64,000 nt of DNA. It comes from Mycobacterium palustre (GTDB taxonomy: Bacteria > Actinomycetota > Actinomycetes > Mycobacteriales > Mycobacteriaceae). Location: NCBI RefSeq assembly GCF_002101785.1, contig NZ_LQPJ01000136.1, positions 124,001-188,000 of the forward strand, in the 5' to 3' direction. Position numbers and translations under genes: made by a program. Shown piece by piece: positions 1 through 8,814 of the stretch. The notes beneath the pieces were generated by a model that did not search any database, was not told the DNA's origin, and saw only the letters and a program-made list of their open reading frames with translations. Positions within the stretch are counted from its first letter, which is position 1. The number at the start of each line of letters is the position of its first letter.

Positions 1-2088
1 CCGCAGCGCCCGGGTGGCCGAGAACGCGCCCGAGATCAGCGCGGCCCCGGCGGCCGCGTTGACCGGGTTGAGCCAGCGCCGCAGGGCCAGCGGGTTGACC
101 GTGCGGGGTTCGCTGCCGGTGACCAGCAGCAGCCCGGCCAGGGTGCTGCCGCCCTTGGCGAGGCGCACCGAGGCCTCGGTGGCCTCCCGGGCCACGGGCA
201 GCGCGGACAGGATGCGCACCGCCGCGGCCAGGTCGGTGCCGGTGATGATGTCCGCGGTCCACGGCGTGGCCGCCTGGGGGTCGTCGAGGGCCACGCCGAC
301 GTCGGCGACGGCCAGCGCCGCCAGCGTGTCGGTCGAGGCGAAGTCGCGGTGCAGCGCGGTGATCAGCAGCACCGGGCCACGGTCGGTCCGCAGGTCGCGC
401 ACCAACCCCAGCAGCGGCGTTCCCGCCGGATGACTCACCGCGACGCTGGCGGTCAGGTCCTCGGTGCCCGCGACGTGGCGCAGCACCACCCGGGCGCCGG
501 CGCGGTGCGCGGTCTGCAGCAGCGGGATCGCGAACGGGTCGACCTCCCACCCGACGTCCACGCTGCCGACGCGCTCGCCGTCGACCACGAGGTCGGCGTG
601 TTCGAGGCCTTGCGCGGGTGCGGTCGACGGTTCCTGCGCCCGCACCCAGCGCAGGCGGGCTCCGGTGGCCGGCAGCTCGTCGGGGTCGGGGTCGGGGGCC
701 TCCTCGCCGTGCAGCAGCGCGTCGGCCACCTCGTAGACGCGGTCCTCGTCCCAGCCGGGCAGGTCGCCGCGGGCCTGCAGCACGGCGCGGTGGTCGCCGC
801 GCAGCGCCGCCCCGTCGATGACGACGACCTTCACCCGGTCCAGGCGGCGCAGGGCGCCCGGGTCGAGGATCAGCTGCCCGGCGTTGGCGAGGCCGCGGCC
901 CAGCACCGCGGCGAACGTCTGGCGGCCCACGTGGGCGGCCCTCGGCACGCCGGCCAGCAGCGCCCCCGCCGCGTCCTCGGTGCCGCCGCCGGCCAGCAGC
1001 GCGCCCGCGGCGGCGACCAGCGAGGCGTTGGCGGCCTGATCGGCGTACTCCTCCACCGGACCGGCCATCGAGCCCTTCGCGGTGTCGATGGCGGCGTCGA
1101 TGGCCCCGCCGACCATGACGTGCGAGACCTCGCCCGCGGCCGCGGCGGCCGAGTTGTGTCGTGGCTGGTGCGACTTGGGTCCGGCCGACGAGATGACGGG
1201 GACCACCGGGGCCTGTGGCCGATTCGGTGAGGCGAGTTCCGGCTCCCGCTCGCGCCAGCGCTGCCGGTGCGCCGACGCCTCGGAGACCTGAAGGCTGCGT
1301 TGGGCAAGGTCGAGCAGGGGGGTGCCGACCGCCTGGGTCAGCCCGTTGGCCAACGCCGTCGAGGCGCTGAGCGCGATGTCGGTGCCGACCCGACCCAACC
1401 GCGATTCCAAAACGGCGACCACGCGCGGCTGATGATTGAGCAGGGCCGCCGCGGCCCGCGCGCTTCGCGGCGCCATGGGCAGCCGGCCCAGCCAGCCGGT
1501 GACCGCGGCGCCGATCGCCGCGACGTCCATGGCCGCGGCGGTCACCGGCACCAGGATCGCCAACGGGTTACCCGGGTCGGCGAAGGGCGCCGTCCGGGTG
1601 ACCGCCTTGGGCCCGGTCGCGGCGAGGTCTGCGGCCACGTCGCAGACCGTCTCGCGCACCTCGTCCAGGACGCGGTCGACGTCGGCGGCGCTGTCCATTT
1701 CGATCACCAGCCGCCCGAGCGCGCCCTCGACGTGCGCCGAGGCCACCCCGGCAATCCGGCGAACCGGCTCCTCGACCACCGGCGCGTGTTCGTGCCACGC
1801 GGGGAACGGCAGCAGCGGGTCGAGGTCGAGGTGCACGCGCCGCCCGCTCCGCCAGCGCACCGGCGGCGCGACCCGGTCGGGGCGCTTGGCCGCAACGCCT
1901 ATCCCGACCGCCCGCCCGGTCGTCTGGGCCATCGACTGGACCACCGGGCCGGCCAGCTCGGCCACCGGGCTGGCCAGCGTCTGCACGGCGCCGGCGGCGC
2001 CGGCCGCGGTCGACACGCCGACCCGCATCACCTGCGCGGCCCCCCCGGCCACGCCGGCCACGACGCTCGCCACACCCGGAATCTTCAT
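1..2088 (-). CDS. ctpI: Cation-transporting P-type ATPase I (CtpI), 5' part only
   Basis: The reading frame starts at an ATG (2088, beginning MKIPGV) and runs off the left edge, giving about 696 residues of a protein that is roughly 1,600 residues in M. tuberculosis (Rv0107c). The visible part is the long N-terminal region peculiar to CtpI: a conserved block around WRSGRRVHLDLDPLLPF, then Ala/Gly-rich membrane-type stretches. The P-type ATPase core (DKTGT phosphorylation site, hinge) lies outside the window. It probably moves a divalent metal cation across the plasma membrane; the ion is not known from this sequence. The downstream order (Rv0108c-like gene, rhomboid gene) is that of M. tuberculosis and supports the call. 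The many long plus-strand frames over this stretch are GC-driven shadows. Confidence 0.87.
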   Translation of the reverse strand, partial: MKIPGVASVVAGVAGGAAQVMRVGVSTAAGAAGAVQTLASPVAELAGPVVQSMAQTTGRAVGIGVAAKRPDRVAPPVRWRSGRRVHLDLDPLLPFPAWHEHAPVVEEPVRRIAGVASAHVEGALGRLVIEMDSAADVDRVLDEVRETVCDVAADLAATGPKAVTRTAPFADPGNPLAILVPVTAAAMDVAAIGAAVTGWLGRLPMAPRSARAAAALLNHQPRVVAVLESRLGRVGTDIALSASTALANGLTQAVGTPLLDLAQRSLQVSEASAHRQRWREREPELASPNRPQAPVVPVISSAGPKSHQPRHNSAAAAAGEVSHVMVGGAIDAAIDTAKGSMAGPVEEYADQAANASLVAAAGALLAGGGTEDAAGALLAGVPRAAHVGRQTFAAVLGRGLANAGQLILDPGALRRLDRVKVVVIDGAALRGDHRAVLQARGDLPGWDEDRVYEVADALLHGEEAPDPDPDELPATGARLRWVRAQEPSTAPAQGLEHADLVVDGERVGSVDVGWEVDPFAIPLLQTAHRAGARVVLRHVAGTEDLTASVAVSHPAGTPLLGLVRDLRTDRGPVLLITALHRDFASTDTLAALAVADVGVALDDPQAATPWTADIITGTDLAAAVRILSALPVAREATEASVRLAKGGSTLAGLLLVTGSEPRTVNPLALRRWLNPVNAAAGAALISGAFSATRALR

Positions 2089-2397
2089 TCCGTCACCCTT
2101 CGATTTCGTCTACCGCGCCCAATGATCCCGGCGCGTCGAAGGCCTGTCCACAGCTCCGCCCGCCGGGACGGCCACGCGATGACACCGACGACTTGGCGGG
2201 TCGAATAGCTCAGTTATCAGGGGTGCAGTCGCGTCCCCGGGCACAAGATTACCGGTTTACGGTGGGGCCAAACGCGCCAAATTAGTTGCGTTGCGCCACA
2301 AGGCGTTTGGAATGTGGGCCAGGCGTCGCCTGCAATGACGTGAAGACGCGGTAGCCGTCGAAGGGCTACGCATCGCGGTGTTGCCGGCGGAAAACGG
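2089..2397. other. Intergenic stretch upstream of ctpI
   Basis: About 310 bases with no convincing gene. It lies between the ctpI start and the 3' end of the Rv0108c-like gene, so it should hold the ctpI promoter on the minus strand. An inverted repeat GTAGCC (2351-2356) / GGCTAC (2364-2369) with a 7-base loop lies just past the stop of the Rv0108c-like gene. It may be a weak transcription terminator, but no T-run follows it. PE_PGRS1, found next to these genes in M. tuberculosis, is not present here. Confidence 0.5.
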
Positions 2398-2622
2398 CTA
2401 CAAGATATGGTGGTTCGCACGGCCGACGTGATACCCGGCCGGATAGGACTTTTCGATGACCTGCAGCTGATGGTCCACCCGGGACTCGAGTTCGAGGACC
2501 ACGCAGCTGTCGCCGAGCGCTTTCGATTCGAGGACTATGTACCGTTGACCACAATCGGTGATCGGGTCGCCCGAGTGCAATTTCTCGACCGGCACCGTCT
2601 CCGGCGTTCCGTCTGGCTCCAT
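2398..2622 (-). CDS. Small conserved mycobacterial protein, Rv0108c-like
   Basis: A 74-residue acidic soluble protein beginning MEPDGTPETVPVEKL, with no signal peptide, membrane helix or metal motif. Its size and its place between ctpI and the rhomboid gene match Rv0108c of M. tuberculosis, a conserved hypothetical of similar length. The N-terminal part (VEKLHSGDPIT) and the following strand-rich residues suggest a small beta-rich domain, but I recognise no family. Function unknown. The call as a real gene rests on position, the ATG start and typical mycobacterial codon use; several overlapping frames in this stretch are shadows. Confidence 0.65.
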   Translation of the reverse strand: MEPDGTPETVPVEKLHSGDPITDCGQRYIVLESKALGDSCVVLELESRVDHQLQVIEKSYPAGYHVGRANHHIL

Positions 2623-2674
2623 CTATCACACGTTAGGTCAATTCCACGGGCGAGGGAATAGACCGCATGGACCG

Positions 2675-3049
2675 CTAAGCGGTGCCGGCCGGGGGCTGTT
2701 TGAAGAACACGCTGACGCGACAGATCAGTCCGTCGTCGCCCTGCTCGAAGAGAATGCATTCGGGCCACGCGGCCGGCGCCCCATCGATCTGAAACGCCTC
2801 CGTCAATTCGACGTAGGACAACCGGTCGTTTACGTGCGAGACCCGCTGCACCTGCAGCCGGTGGCCCTCGAGATTGGTGAGCACCTTGCGGAGGTAGGCG
2901 ACGTAGTGTTGCTTGCCCTCGACGACGTCGCAGAACGGGCCCTCCCGCGTCAGGCCTTCGTCGGCGATCGTGGTGGCCAGGCCGTCCCAGTCGTGCGCGG
3001 CCAGGCATTGAAGGTAGCGCTCGACGACCCCGCCGCCGATCCCGGTCAC
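2675..3049 (-). CDS. SnoaL/limonene-epoxide-hydrolase-fold protein
   Basis: A 124-residue protein that looks like a small alpha+beta cone (NTF2/SnoaL) domain: an N-terminal helix with VVERYLQCLAAHDWDGL, then GLTREGPF, a central YVAYLRKVL helix and a C-terminal strand pair ending in ICRVSVFFKQP. Members bind or turn over small hydrophobic molecules; the substrate cannot be read from sequence. The GTG at 3049 is preferred because GGAG lies 8 bases upstream. An in-frame GTG at 3082 would add 11 residues, and longer frames run into the divergent rhomboid gene. The two genes share a promoter interval of under 80 bases. Confidence 0.72.
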   Translation of the reverse strand: MTGIGGGVVERYLQCLAAHDWDGLATTIADEGLTREGPFCDVVEGKQHYVAYLRKVLTNLEGHRLQVQRVSHVNDRLSYVELTEAFQIDGAPAAWPECILFEQGDDGLICRVSVFFKQPPAGTA

Positions 3050-3126
3050 CTCGGTGACTCCACGCAACACAGCGTAGGGCACCGCGACGGTCCGCAAAAC
3101 AGCTCGCCGCGGGCGAGAATGGTCCG

Positions 3127-3993
3127 GTGAGTGCTCCCAGCGCACCGGGGTCGCCGGCCGAGGCCCCGACCTGTTACCGGCATCCCGGGCGCCCGACCTA
3201 CGTGCGCTGCAACCGGTGCGAACGCTACGCCTGCGGGGACTGCATGCGCGCCGCCGCCGTCGGTCACCAGTGCGTCGAGTGTGTCGAGGCCGGCGCCCGC
3301 TCGGTGCCGCGGCCGCGGACCCGCTTCGGCGGTGTGCAGCGGTCGGCCACACCGGTCGTAACCTATGTGCTGATCGCGATCAATGTCGCGGTATTCATCG
3401 CCCAGATGGCGTCGGGAAACCTGGAGAAGCGGCTGAGCCTGTGGCCGCCGGCCGTCGCCGACGGCCAGCTCTACCGGCTGGCGACCGCGGCGTTTTTGCA
3501 TTACGGCCCAACGCATTTGCTGTTCAACATGTGGGCGCTGTACGTCATCGGTCCCCCGCTCGAGACGTGGTTGGGGCGGCTGCGTTTCGGCGTGCTGTAC
3601 GCCTTGAGCGGCCTCGGCGGATCGGTGCTGGTCTACCTGATCTCGCCGCTGAACACGGCGACGGCGGGCGCCTCGGGCGCGATCTTCGGCCTTTTCGGTG
3701 CCGCCCTGGTGGTGGCCAAGCGGCTCACCCTTGACGTCCGCTGGGTGGTCGCGGTCATCGCGGTCAACCTGGCCTTCACGTTCGTGGTCCCGGCGATCAG
3801 CTCCCAGCGGATCAGCTGGCAGGGACACGTGGGCGGGCTGGTCACCGGCGGCCTGGTCGCCGCGGCCTACGTCTACCCGCCGCGACGACGCCGCACCCCG
3901 GTCCAGGCCGCGGCGACGGTCCTGGCGTTGGCGGCGTTCGCCGCCCTGGTCTGGTGGCGCACAGCCGATCTCGCAGCGGAGCTGTTCGGATGA
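3127..3993 (+). CDS. Rhomboid-family intramembrane serine protease with N-terminal zinc-binding domain (Rv0110-like)
   Basis: A 288-residue membrane protein. Residues about 15-55 carry a cysteine/histidine-rich B-box-like module (CYRHPGRP, CNRCERYACGDC, HQCVEC) that probably binds zinc in the cytoplasm. From about residue 75 there are six or seven hydrophobic helices of the rhomboid fold. The catalytic serine lies in TAGASGAIFGLFG and the partner histidine in WQGHVGGL; HYGPTHLLFNMW is the usual loop-1/helix-2 motif. It should cleave membrane-anchored substrates within the bilayer; no substrate is known from context. The start is a GTG, and the gene overlaps the next by 4 bases (ATGA). It corresponds in order to Rv0110 and marks the end of the conserved left flank. 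Confidence 0.9.
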   Translation: MSAPSAPGSPAEAPTCYRHPGRPTYVRCNRCERYACGDCMRAAAVGHQCVECVEAGARSVPRPRTRFGGVQRSATPVVTYVLIAINVAVFIAQMASGNLEKRLSLWPPAVADGQLYRLATAAFLHYGPTHLLFNMWALYVIGPPLETWLGRLRFGVLYALSGLGGSVLVYLISPLNTATAGASGAIFGLFGAALVVAKRLTLDVRWVVAVIAVNLAFTFVVPAISSQRISWQGHVGGLVTGGLVAAAYVYPPRRRRTPVQAAATVLALAAFAALVWWRTADLAAELFG

Positions 3994-4451
3994 GCTGGTG
4001 GGTCGCCCACGCCGAGCGGGCGCTGTCCGAGGACGTTCCGGCGCCGCCGGACGCCGTGCGCGACTTCTACGCCGACCTCGACAACATCGGGCTGGTGCAT
4101 CCGCTGATCGTGTCCGTGCGCGCCACCTCGCGCACCCAAACGCCGGGCGGGTACCTGCAAAGCTATCGGGTGGTGGACCGGGTCCCGTTGGGGCCCTTCA
4201 GCATTCGAATCACGTATCGGGCGCGGCTGCGCGTTTTCGCCGACGGCGACGTGCTCACGGAGGCCGATCAGTCACCGGGCGTGCGGCTGCGCGGGAGGGT
4301 GAGCTTCACACCGATCGAGGGCGGCACCCGGATCACCGAGCGCATCCGGATCGCGGCGCCCCGGCCGCTGGCGGCGATCACGACGCGCGAGGCGGTCAAG
4401 GCGCACGCGGCGATGCTGGCCGGAATCCGCCGCCACTTTGAACCCGCGTGA
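3990..4451 (+). CDS. SRPBCC (START/Bet v1-like) family protein
   Basis: A 153-residue protein with the N-terminal signature of the polyketide cyclase/dehydrase SRPBCC group: VPAPPDAVRDFYADLDNIGLVHPL, a long strand-rich middle part, and a C-terminal helix (AVKAHAAMLAGIRRHFE). The fold makes a hydrophobic cavity for lipid-like ligands. The ATG at 3990 overlaps the rhomboid stop (ATGA), so the two genes are translationally coupled and probably form one transcript. It is the last gene before the accessory region. Ligand and function unknown. Confidence 0.8.
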   Translation: MSWWVAHAERALSEDVPAPPDAVRDFYADLDNIGLVHPLIVSVRATSRTQTPGGYLQSYRVVDRVPLGPFSIRITYRARLRVFADGDVLTEADQSPGVRLRGRVSFTPIEGGTRITERIRIAAPRPLAAITTREAVKAHAAMLAGIRRHFEPA

Positions 4452-4472
4452 CCCGGCGGGGGCTTTCGGGCG

Positions 4473-5633
4473 CTACGCGCCGGCGAAGTCGATGATGCCG
4501 CGAATGTTGCGGCCCTCGCGCAGGTCCGCGAACGCCTCGTTGATCTGCTCCAGCCGGTAGTGCCGGGTGACCAGCTCGTCGAGCTTCAATGCGCCCGCCT
4601 GATACAGCGACAACAGCATCGGCACGCTGGTGCGCGGATTCATCCCGCCGTACAGCGCTCCCCTGAGCTGTTTGGCCGACAGCGTCATCTCCTGCAGCAC
4701 CAGCGGGACCGGCGGCTCGGTGAACGGGGTGATGCCGGTGAGCACGCACACCCCGCCTTTACGGAGCAGCGTCATCGCCAACGGCAGCAGGTCCACGCGG
4801 ACCACGCCCGGACAGACGACGACGCGGTCCGCCATCAACCCGTCGGTGATGTCCCTGACCAGCGGCACCGCTTCGGTGGCGGAGGCGGCGGTGTGCGTGG
4901 CGCCGAAGATCTTGGCCGAATCCCGCTTGGAATCAACCGGATCCACCGCGACGACGTATTTCGCGCCGACGGCGCGTGCCCCCTGCAGGGCGTTCATCCC
5001 GACGCCGCCGGCCCCGATGACGACGACGGTGTCGCCGGGTTCGGTGCCCGCCGACACCGTCGCCGACCCCCAGCCGGTGCTGACACCGCACGACACCAGC
5101 GAGGCGGCATGGAAGGGGATCGCGTCGTCGATCTTGATGACCGACCTTTCCGACAGCACCGCGTATTCGGCGAACGTGCCGAGTTGGCCATAGGCCAACA
5201 GGTTTTCGTCGCCGAGATGCCGGCGGCACGTTCCATCGGTGGGCATCTCCCGCACGAACAGGCTCGCACCGATGTCGCAGATATAACTCTGTCCGTTCAC
5301 GCAGAACCGGCAACTGCCGCACGCGGGGATGAACGACAGCGCCACGTGGTCCCCCGGCCGCACCGTCGTCACGCCCGGCCCGACTTCCGCGACGACTCCG
5401 GCGCCCTCGTGACCGCCCAGCAGCGGGAACCAATCCGGCGCGGGCGCACCGCTTGCGGCCAGCGACTCGGGCGTCGGCACCACGTCGCCGGTGAACAGAT
5501 GGTCATCGGAATGACAGATCCCGGCGACGGCCATCCGCACCAGGACCTCCCCGCCGCGGGGCGGGTCCAGATCGATCTCGCGGATCTCCCAGTCCTCGCC
5601 GACCCCGCGGATCACGGCGGCACGACATCTCAT
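4473..5633 (-). CDS. Zinc-dependent alcohol dehydrogenase, medium-chain (NDMA-dependent Rxyl_3153-like)
   Basis: A 386-residue medium-chain dehydrogenase. Catalytic zinc ligands are seen in GICHSDDH and GGHEGAGVV. The structural-zinc lobe is intact (CGSCRFCVNGQSYIC). The Rossmann motif VVVIGAGGVGMNALQ follows at about residue 195. The sequence pattern is that of the mycobacterial branch whose nicotinamide cofactor is tightly held and regenerated through an unknown acceptor, possibly mycofactocin. The ATG at 5633 is chosen because GAGGGAGG precedes it; a longer in-frame extension into the aldehyde dehydrogenase is a shadow. It is the last gene of an eight-gene minus-strand operon and probably oxidises an alcohol intermediate to an aldehyde or ketone. 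Confidence 0.88.
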   Translation of the reverse strand: MRCRAAVIRGVGEDWEIREIDLDPPRGGEVLVRMAVAGICHSDDHLFTGDVVPTPESLAASGAPAPDWFPLLGGHEGAGVVAEVGPGVTTVRPGDHVALSFIPACGSCRFCVNGQSYICDIGASLFVREMPTDGTCRRHLGDENLLAYGQLGTFAEYAVLSERSVIKIDDAIPFHAASLVSCGVSTGWGSATVSAGTEPGDTVVVIGAGGVGMNALQGARAVGAKYVVAVDPVDSKRDSAKIFGATHTAASATEAVPLVRDITDGLMADRVVVCPGVVRVDLLPLAMTLLRKGGVCVLTGITPFTEPPVPLVLQEMTLSAKQLRGALYGGMNPRTSVPMLLSLYQAGALKLDELVTRHYRLEQINEAFADLREGRNIRGIIDFAGA

Positions 5634-5662
5634 CGCGGCCTCCCTCGTGGTGAAATGGCCCG

Positions 5663-7084
5663 TTAAGACGCGTAGCCCAGCGTGCTTTTGACCTCCAGGT
5701 ATTCGTGGAACCCGAACTCGCTCCACTCCCGGCCGTTGCCGCTGTGCTTGTAGCCGCCGAACGCCGCGTTCATGTCGAAGGCGTGGTTGATCGTCACCCA
5801 GCCGGCACGGATCTTGCGGGCGACCTGCCGCGCCTTGTCGATGTCGGCGCCCGAAACATAACCGGCCAGGCCGTAATTGGTGTCGTTGGCGATCTCGACG
5901 GCCTGATCGATGTCGTCGTAGCCGAGGATGCACAGCACCGGCCCGAAGATTTCCTCGCGGGCGATCGTCATGTCGTTGGTGACGTCGGCGAAGACCGTCG
6001 GCTTGACGTAGTAACCCTTGTCCAGGCCCGCCGGCCGGCCCGGGCCGCCGGCGACGACGGTCGCGCCCTCCTCGATACCCTTCTGAATCAGGCGCTGGAC
6101 CTTCTCGAATTGCGCCTTCGAGGCCACCGGCCCGATCGCGGTCTTGTCCTCAGGGCGGCCCACCTTCACGTTTTCGGCGACCTCCCGGGCGATGCTGATC
6201 GCCTCGGCCATCCGCGAATTCGGGACCAGCATGCGCGACGGCGCGTTACAACTCTGCCCGGAATTGGGCATCATGTTGGCCACGCCGGCGCGGACGCTGT
6301 CGGCGAAGCCCGCGTCGTCGAGGACGATGTTGGGGCTCTTGCCGCCGAGCTCCTGGGTCACCCGCTTCACCGTGGGGGCGGCGTTCTTGGCCACCTCGAC
6401 GCCGGCGCGCGTGGACCCGGTGAACGACACCATGTCGACGTCGGGGTGGCTCGCGAAGGCCACCCCGACCCCGGGGCCGTCGCCGTTGACGAGGTTGTAC
6501 ACCCCGGCCGGAACGCCCGCCGCGTCGAGGATTTCGGTGAAGATGTAGGCCGAAAACGGCGCCACCTCGGACGGTTTCAGGATCATCGTGCACCCGGTCG
6601 CCAGCGCCGGGTACACCTTGACCGCGATCTGATTCAGCGGCCAGTTCCACGGTGTGATCAGCCCGCAGACGCCGATGGGCTCCTTGGCGATCAGCGTGGA
6701 CCCGTGCTGTTCTTCGAAGGGGAAGTTCTTCAGCACGTCGATCGCCGTCACCAGGTGACCTAGCCCGAGTTGCACCTGCGGGCCGGCGGACAGCGAGGGC
6801 GGCGCGCCGATCTCCTCGGTCACCGCCGCCGCGAGATCGTCTGCGCGCTTGCCGTATTCGGTCAGAATCGCCTCCAGCAGATCGAGGCGTTGCTCGCGAC
6901 TGGTTTGCGACCACGCCGCGAAAGCGCGCCGGGCGGCGTTGACCGCCACGTCGACGTCGGCGGCCGATCCGAGCGAGATCCGCCCGGAGGCCTGCTCGGT
7001 CGCCGGGTTTTCGACGTCGAAGGTGTTGGGTCGCACCGGGTCGACCCAGCGGCCGTCGATGTAGAACTTGAGGTATTCGCGCAT
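5663..7084 (-). CDS. NAD(P)-dependent aldehyde dehydrogenase
   Basis: A 473-residue ALDH-superfamily enzyme of normal length. PWNWPLNQ, the cofactor loop FTGSTRAG, the general base in ELGGKSPN and the nucleophile in NSGQSCNAPSRM are present, with EEIFGPVL and the C-terminal FGGYKHSGNGRE. It converts an aldehyde to an acid. GAAGGA precedes the ATG. It sits between the ThDP enzyme and the Zn-alcohol dehydrogenase in the same operon, so alcohol to aldehyde to acid is a natural two-step pair. The exact substrate is not known. Confidence 0.92.
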   Translation of the reverse strand: MREYLKFYIDGRWVDPVRPNTFDVENPATEQASGRISLGSAADVDVAVNAARRAFAAWSQTSREQRLDLLEAILTEYGKRADDLAAAVTEEIGAPPSLSAGPQVQLGLGHLVTAIDVLKNFPFEEQHGSTLIAKEPIGVCGLITPWNWPLNQIAVKVYPALATGCTMILKPSEVAPFSAYIFTEILDAAGVPAGVYNLVNGDGPGVGVAFASHPDVDMVSFTGSTRAGVEVAKNAAPTVKRVTQELGGKSPNIVLDDAGFADSVRAGVANMMPNSGQSCNAPSRMLVPNSRMAEAISIAREVAENVKVGRPEDKTAIGPVASKAQFEKVQRLIQKGIEEGATVVAGGPGRPAGLDKGYYVKPTVFADVTNDMTIAREEIFGPVLCILGYDDIDQAVEIANDTNYGLAGYVSGADIDKARQVARKIRAGWVTINHAFDMNAAFGGYKHSGNGREWSEFGFHEYLEVKSTLGYAS

Positions 7085-7099
7085 GACATCATCCTTCTC

Positions 7100-8812
7100 T
7101 CACTGGGTGCCTTCTGCGTACCAGGTGCGGAATCGGTCGTACTTGGGCATCTCCTCGGAATTGGCCTTCGGATCGATGCACACGTGCACGACACCGACTT
7201 TGCCACTGGCGTAGGCGCGTGCGATCGCCGGGCCGATTTCCTCTTCCTTCTCGACGTACTCACCGTGGCAACCGAAGCCCTCGGCCACCTTGTCCAGCCG
7301 CACGTCCTTGCTCCAGTGCACCCCGGGCTGCGGCGAGGGCTGAGAGAAGGTGCGCTTGTACACGCCGACCTCCAGGCCCCACTGATGGTCGACGCCCACC
7401 ACGCACACCAACGGAACATGCTGGCGCGCAGCGGTTTCCAGCTCGGCGATATGGAACAGGAATGCCGAATCGCTGGTCAGCAGCATCACCGGCCGGTTAC
7501 CGCCCTCGGCGACGGACGCTCCGATCGCGTACGGCAGGCCGGTGCCGAGGTGGCCGAAGTTCTGGTTCCAGATGACGTCGCGCGGTTTGGACTGCGAGTA
7601 GGTCCACTGAAAGATCACGGTCGCGCCGCCGTCGCGCACCAGGATGCCGTCGTTGAGTTCGTTGAATGCCTTGGTGGCCTCGACGACAAAGCGCGCCGGG
7701 TGGATCGGCGAACGTCCGGATGGCGCCGATTCCGCCATGTCCGCAAGCTCTTTCGCATCTTTGTCGATCAGGGTCTGCAGCGCCGGCGCCGGTTTCCGCG
7801 GCGCGTCCCTGAGCGCCTCGACCAGCTGCGGGACCACGCCGCGCAGGTCGCCGACCAGCGCCACGTCGACCTGGCGGTTGACGCCGATGGCGGTCGGGTC
7901 CTGCTCCACGACCACCCATTTGCGGTTCGCGTCGTTGCCGGCCCAGTGCTGGGTCCGGCCGTAGTGCATCGGCTCGCCGAGTTCGGTGCCCAGCGCGACG
8001 CACAGGTCGGATTGTTCGACGGCCTCGTTGGCGGCCGGGGAGAACAGGTAGGGGAACGTCCGCTCCTGCAGCCCCGGGATGTACGAGGTGCCGCCGGATG
8101 TCTGGATCACCGGGCAGGCCATCAGCTCGGCCAGCTCCCGGACCGGCTGTTGGGTGCGGGAGGTGTGCACGGCGTGGCCGACCAGCAGGATCGGGTTCTC
8201 GGCCTCGCGGATCAGCGTGACGGCCTCGGCCACCTCGCGGGTGCCCGCGCCCTGGTTGACCAGCCGATACCGGTGCGGCGGCAGCGGATCGGCGGCGTCG
8301 AGCTCGGCGAGGATGACGTGCGACGGGTACTCGACATAGGCCGGGCCGGGCCGGCCCGACATCGCCTGCCGGATCGCCTCGTGGACGATCTCGTCGGTCT
8401 GGTCGGCGTACTCGATGGACGCGCTGTACTTGACCGACGACGCGAAAAGTGGCTCCTGGCGGACGAATTGGATGCGTCCTCGCCGGACCCTGCGCTCGGT
8501 GATGCGGGCGCGCTGCCCGCCGAGGAAGATCACCGGCGAGTTCTCCACGAGCGCGCACTGGATCGCCCCGGCGATGTTGGCCATGCCCGGGCCGAGCGTG
8601 CCGATGCACAGCCCCGGTCTGCCCGTCATGCGCGACGCCGCCTCGGCCATGAAGCCCGCGCTCAGCTCGTGGTGCGGCGCGACCACCGACCAGCCACGCG
8701 ATTCCGCCTCGAGGAACATGTGCACGAAGTTCGGGTCGGGGATGCCGAACAACGTGTTGACGCCCTCGGCCTCGAACAGGTCGAGGATGCGTTTGTAGAC
8801 GGGCACGGCCAT
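7100..8812 (-). CDS. Thiamine-diphosphate-dependent enzyme, acetolactate-synthase-like
   Basis: A 570-residue three-domain ThDP enzyme. The N-terminal pyrimidine-binding domain has GIPDPNFVHMF and the cofactor-activating glutamate in PHHELSAGFMAEA. A central Rossmann-like domain follows (NPILLVGHAV). The C-terminal pyrophosphate domain has GHLGTGLPYAIGAS. The metal-binding signature, normally GDG...NN, reads TSDSAFLF...VGVDHQWG: the aspartate remains, but the flanking glycines and the asparagine are changed. Families of this shape ligate or cleave C-C bonds next to a carbonyl (acetolactate synthase, 2-hydroxyacyl-CoA lyase, cyclohexane-1,2-dione hydrolase). In this operon a C-C cleaving role is plausible. 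Only 2 bases separate it from the CoA-transferase. Confidence 0.85.
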   Translation of the reverse strand: MAVPVYKRILDLFEAEGVNTLFGIPDPNFVHMFLEAESRGWSVVAPHHELSAGFMAEAASRMTGRPGLCIGTLGPGMANIAGAIQCALVENSPVIFLGGQRARITERRVRRGRIQFVRQEPLFASSVKYSASIEYADQTDEIVHEAIRQAMSGRPGPAYVEYPSHVILAELDAADPLPPHRYRLVNQGAGTREVAEAVTLIREAENPILLVGHAVHTSRTQQPVRELAELMACPVIQTSGGTSYIPGLQERTFPYLFSPAANEAVEQSDLCVALGTELGEPMHYGRTQHWAGNDANRKWVVVEQDPTAIGVNRQVDVALVGDLRGVVPQLVEALRDAPRKPAPALQTLIDKDAKELADMAESAPSGRSPIHPARFVVEATKAFNELNDGILVRDGGATVIFQWTYSQSKPRDVIWNQNFGHLGTGLPYAIGASVAEGGNRPVMLLTSDSAFLFHIAELETAARQHVPLVCVVGVDHQWGLEVGVYKRTFSQPSPQPGVHWSKDVRLDKVAEGFGCHGEYVEKEEEIGPAIARAYASGKVGVVHVCIDPKANSEEMPKYDRFRTWYAEGTQ

Positions 8813-8814
8813 GG

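Noticed and set aside
349..2208. Long plus-strand frames opposite ctpI
   Set aside because: They lack domains and ribosome sites and arise from GC-rich third positions of the minus-strand ctpI frame.
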